A stretch of DNA of 5,978 nt from Candidatus Wolfebacteria bacterium (GTDB lineage Bacteria > Patescibacteriota > Minisyncoccia > UBA6257 > UBA9933), in NCBI GenBank assembly GCA_027336345.1, contig DAHWFZ010000056.1:1-5978 (forward strand), given 5' to 3'. Positions within the stretch are counted from its first letter, which is position 1. Every line of letters begins with the position of its first letter. This document shows positions 4,744 to 5,978 of the stretch, one piece after another. The notes beneath the pieces were generated by a model. The model did not search any database, was not told the origin of the DNA, and saw only the letters and a program-made list of their open reading frames with translations. Position numbers and translations under genes: made by a program.

Positions 4744-5286
4744 TCAGTTATTTGAGGCATTCCGTTTTTCTTCAAGCTCTTTTATTTTTCCTTTTAGATC
4801 AACCATCTTTAGTTCCCTGTCAACCATAAGTTTATTCATATTTTCCAATTCCTCGTTCCTGTTTTGAAGATCTTTTGCTTTTTGCGCCAGCTCGGCTTCC
4901 GCTGTTTTTTTGGCGCTGGCATCGAGGGAATAGAACAAAACGGACTTTACCTTTCCATTGGCGTCTTTTATGGGAGAAATAAGGCCCTCGCACCACTGAT
5001 GGTCGGATCCTTCGGGAGTGTGTTCAAATGTTATATGCGATGTTTTTCCCTGAAGTCCTTTTTTAAAAGCTTCCATTGCGGCTTGCTGGTATTCTTTTTT
5101 AACGGTGCCGACCCAATCCCATTTGCTTATATCATCGGTGTCTTTTATTGAATGTTCTTTTCTGCCTCCTTTGTTGATAAAAATTAATTTTCCCGCCGCA
5201 TCAAAGACTTTAATGCAAAGCGGAGTCGTTTCCACCAATTGTTTATAGCCTTCCAACTCTTCTGAATCTTTTATTTTTTGATCCAT
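4744..5286 (-). CDS. Stand-alone PAS-domain protein with C-terminal coiled coil, copy A
   Basis: This 180-residue protein has one PAS sensor domain at about 18-122 (IKVFDAAGKLIFINKGGR, ISKWDWVGTVKKEY, FEHTPEGSDHQWCEGLISPIKDANGKV-SVLFYSLD in pieces), followed by a long charged coiled coil at about 124-174 that includes NKLMVDRELKMVDLK. In PAS sensor proteins such a helix normally leads to a histidine kinase or GGDEF output domain; here the protein stops instead, so it probably dimerises or binds a partner. No membrane segment or signal peptide is present. I chose ATG 5286, not 5295: the paralogue at 5960 shares the TTTAAGTTATG block and the ATGGAT start, but its upstream ATG is followed directly by TAA. 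It ends with TGA and a terminator follows. Ligand or cofactor is not predictable. Confidence 0.8.
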   Translation of the reverse strand: MDQKIKDSEELEGYKQLVETTPLCIKVFDAAGKLIFINKGGRKEHSIKDTDDISKWDWVGTVKKEYQQAAMEAFKKGLQGKTSHITFEHTPEGSDHQWCEGLISPIKDANGKVKSVLFYSLDASAKKTAEAELAQKAKDLQNRNEELENMNKLMVDRELKMVDLKGKIKELEEKRNASNN

Positions 5287-5312
5287 TTCTTGCATAACTT
5301 AAACGCAAGGGC

Positions 5313-5348
5313 ATTGCGCAATTTTATTTTGGATTGCGCAGCTGTCAC
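5313..5348 (-). promoter_or_regulatory. Candidate promoter with paired ATTGCGCA sites, for PAS copy A
   Basis: On the minus strand GTGACA (5348-5343) and TAAAAT (5326-5321) are separated by 16 bp and each differ from the sigma-70 consensus by one base. ATTGCGCA occurs twice in the same orientation: at 5333-5340 in the spacer and at 5313-5320 over the expected start point, where it extends into the palindrome ATTGCGCAAT (5313-5322). The arrangement looks like an operator. This is inference from position. Confidence 0.4.
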
Positions 5349-5390
5349 GTTAAGCCTTAATTCCAACTCATACGACTGGGAGATTTATTT

Positions 5391-5960
5391 TTATTGCTTA
5401 AAATTTTTTTCTTCCAGTTTTTTTATTTTTTCCTTTAGATCAACCATCTTTAGTTCCCTGTCAACCATAAGTTTGTTCATATTTTCCAGCTCTTTATTTC
5501 GGCTTTGAAGGTCTTTTGTTTTTTGCGCCAGTTCGGCTTCCGCCGCTTTTTTTGCGCCGGCATCAAGGGAATAGAACAAAAGTCCTGTTATTTTTCCCCG
5601 GGTGTCTTTGATGGGAGCAATAAGGCTTTCGCACCATCGGTGGGCGGATCCTTCGGGAGTGTGCTCAAAATCAATTCGGGACACTTCTCCCTGCAGGCCT
5701 CTTTTAAAAGCCTCCAGAGCTGACTGCTGGTACTCTTTTTTTATGGTGCTAAGCCAGTCCCATTTGCTTATGTCGTCGGTGTCTTTTAAAAAATATTCTT
5801 TTCTTCCGGTTTTATTTATAAAAATAATTTTTCCGGTGCTATCAAAAACCCTGATGGAAAGGGGGGTGCCCTCCATTAATTGTTTATACCGTTCCAGCTC
5901 TTCTTCCAATGCTTGTTCTCTTGAAACGGATTCATCAGAATCTTTTATTTTCTCATCCAT
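5391..5960 (-). CDS. Stand-alone PAS-domain protein with C-terminal coiled coil, copy B
   Basis: This 189-residue paralogue of the next gene on the same strand has the same layout: a short N-terminal helix, a PAS domain at about 30-133 and a coiled coil at about 136-186, with no output domain. Most positions are identical to copy A, including KDTDDISKWDW, KKEYQQ, FEHTPEGS and NKLMVDRELKMVDLK. Copy B has about 11 extra residues near the N-terminus (SVSREQALEEE region), lengthening the first helix. Differences cluster in the PAS core (for example TFEHTPEGSDHQWCEG versus DFEHTPEGSAHRWCES), so the two may sense different signals or form heterodimers. The start ATG 5960 has no Shine-Dalgarno; it follows the same TTTAAGTTATG block as copy A. 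Only 18 nt upstream are in the window. No terminator is obvious before copy A, so readthrough is possible. Confidence 0.8.
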   Translation of the reverse strand: MDEKIKDSDESVSREQALEEELERYKQLMEGTPLSIRVFDSTGKIIFINKTGRKEYFLKDTDDISKWDWLSTIKKEYQQSALEAFKRGLQGEVSRIDFEHTPEGSAHRWCESLIAPIKDTRGKITGLLFYSLDAGAKKAAEAELAQKTKDLQSRNKELENMNKLMVDRELKMVDLKEKIKKLEEKNFKQ

Positions 5961-5978
5961 TTTTTTACATAACTTAAA

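Noticed and set aside
4661..4867. 68-codon plus-strand ORF from the octamer array into the PAS gene
   Set aside because: Its first part is the 8-bp repeat and its second part is antisense to PAS coiled-coil codons.
4864..5723. Plus-strand ORFs of 72-95 codons opposite the PAS genes
   Set aside because: The antisense frames resemble each other only because the two PAS genes are paralogues.

Overview
The window is a small-gene bacterial segment on which every recognised frame reads with TAA, TAG and TGA as stops. It has an AT-rich left end, compact genes, weak or absent Shine-Dalgarno sites at several starts, and many short hairpin repeats between genes. This is compatible with an uncultivated lineage such as Patescibacteria/CPR or a similar candidate phylum. 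That placement is inference; there is no rRNA or marker gene to confirm it. TGA ends the cyclase gene and one PAS gene, which argues against the TGA-recoding candidate phyla.

Layout. Bases 11-1764 (+) hold a compact two-gene restriction-modification unit: a PD-(D/E)XK endonuclease followed after 2 nt by a D12-class adenine methyltransferase. It is much more AT-rich than the right half (13 G/C in bases 841-900 against 30 in 4321-4380), consistent with acquisition. Bases 1765-2018 carry no gene but at least two 'GATT...AATGACAG' hairpin repeats and a candidate promoter. Bases 2019-3719 (+) are a likely operon: a 22-codon hydrophobic ORF, a prokaryotic ionotropic-glutamate-receptor-like channel, a GlpM-like four-helix membrane protein and a DUF1059 small protein. 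It closes with a clear intrinsic terminator at 3722-3755. Bases 3756-4017 hold two more hairpin repeats and a 149-bp inverted-repeat structure whose right arm carries the first possible start codon of the next gene. Bases 4018-4593 (+) encode a DisA_N-type diadenylate cyclase. Bases 4594-4743 hold a degenerate 8-bp tandem array and a minus-strand terminator. Bases 4744-5960 (-) hold two tandemly duplicated single-domain PAS/coiled-coil proteins.

Main points of interest. The channel has the amino-acid-binding halves (S1, S2) around an M1-P-M2 pore, but lacks a signal peptide and has STDSFGD where K+ channels have TTVGYGD. Its upstream 22-codon ORF is in the same frame, separated by one TAA, and is a near copy of the start of the downstream GlpM-like gene (38 bp identical). 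Either the receptor's membrane-targeting segment is cut off by a stop codon, or this is a channel with a cytosolic amino-acid sensor and KcsA-like orientation. The nearby cyclic-di-AMP synthase is notable because c-di-AMP commonly controls K+ transport, but a terminator separates the two, so a functional link is only a hypothesis.
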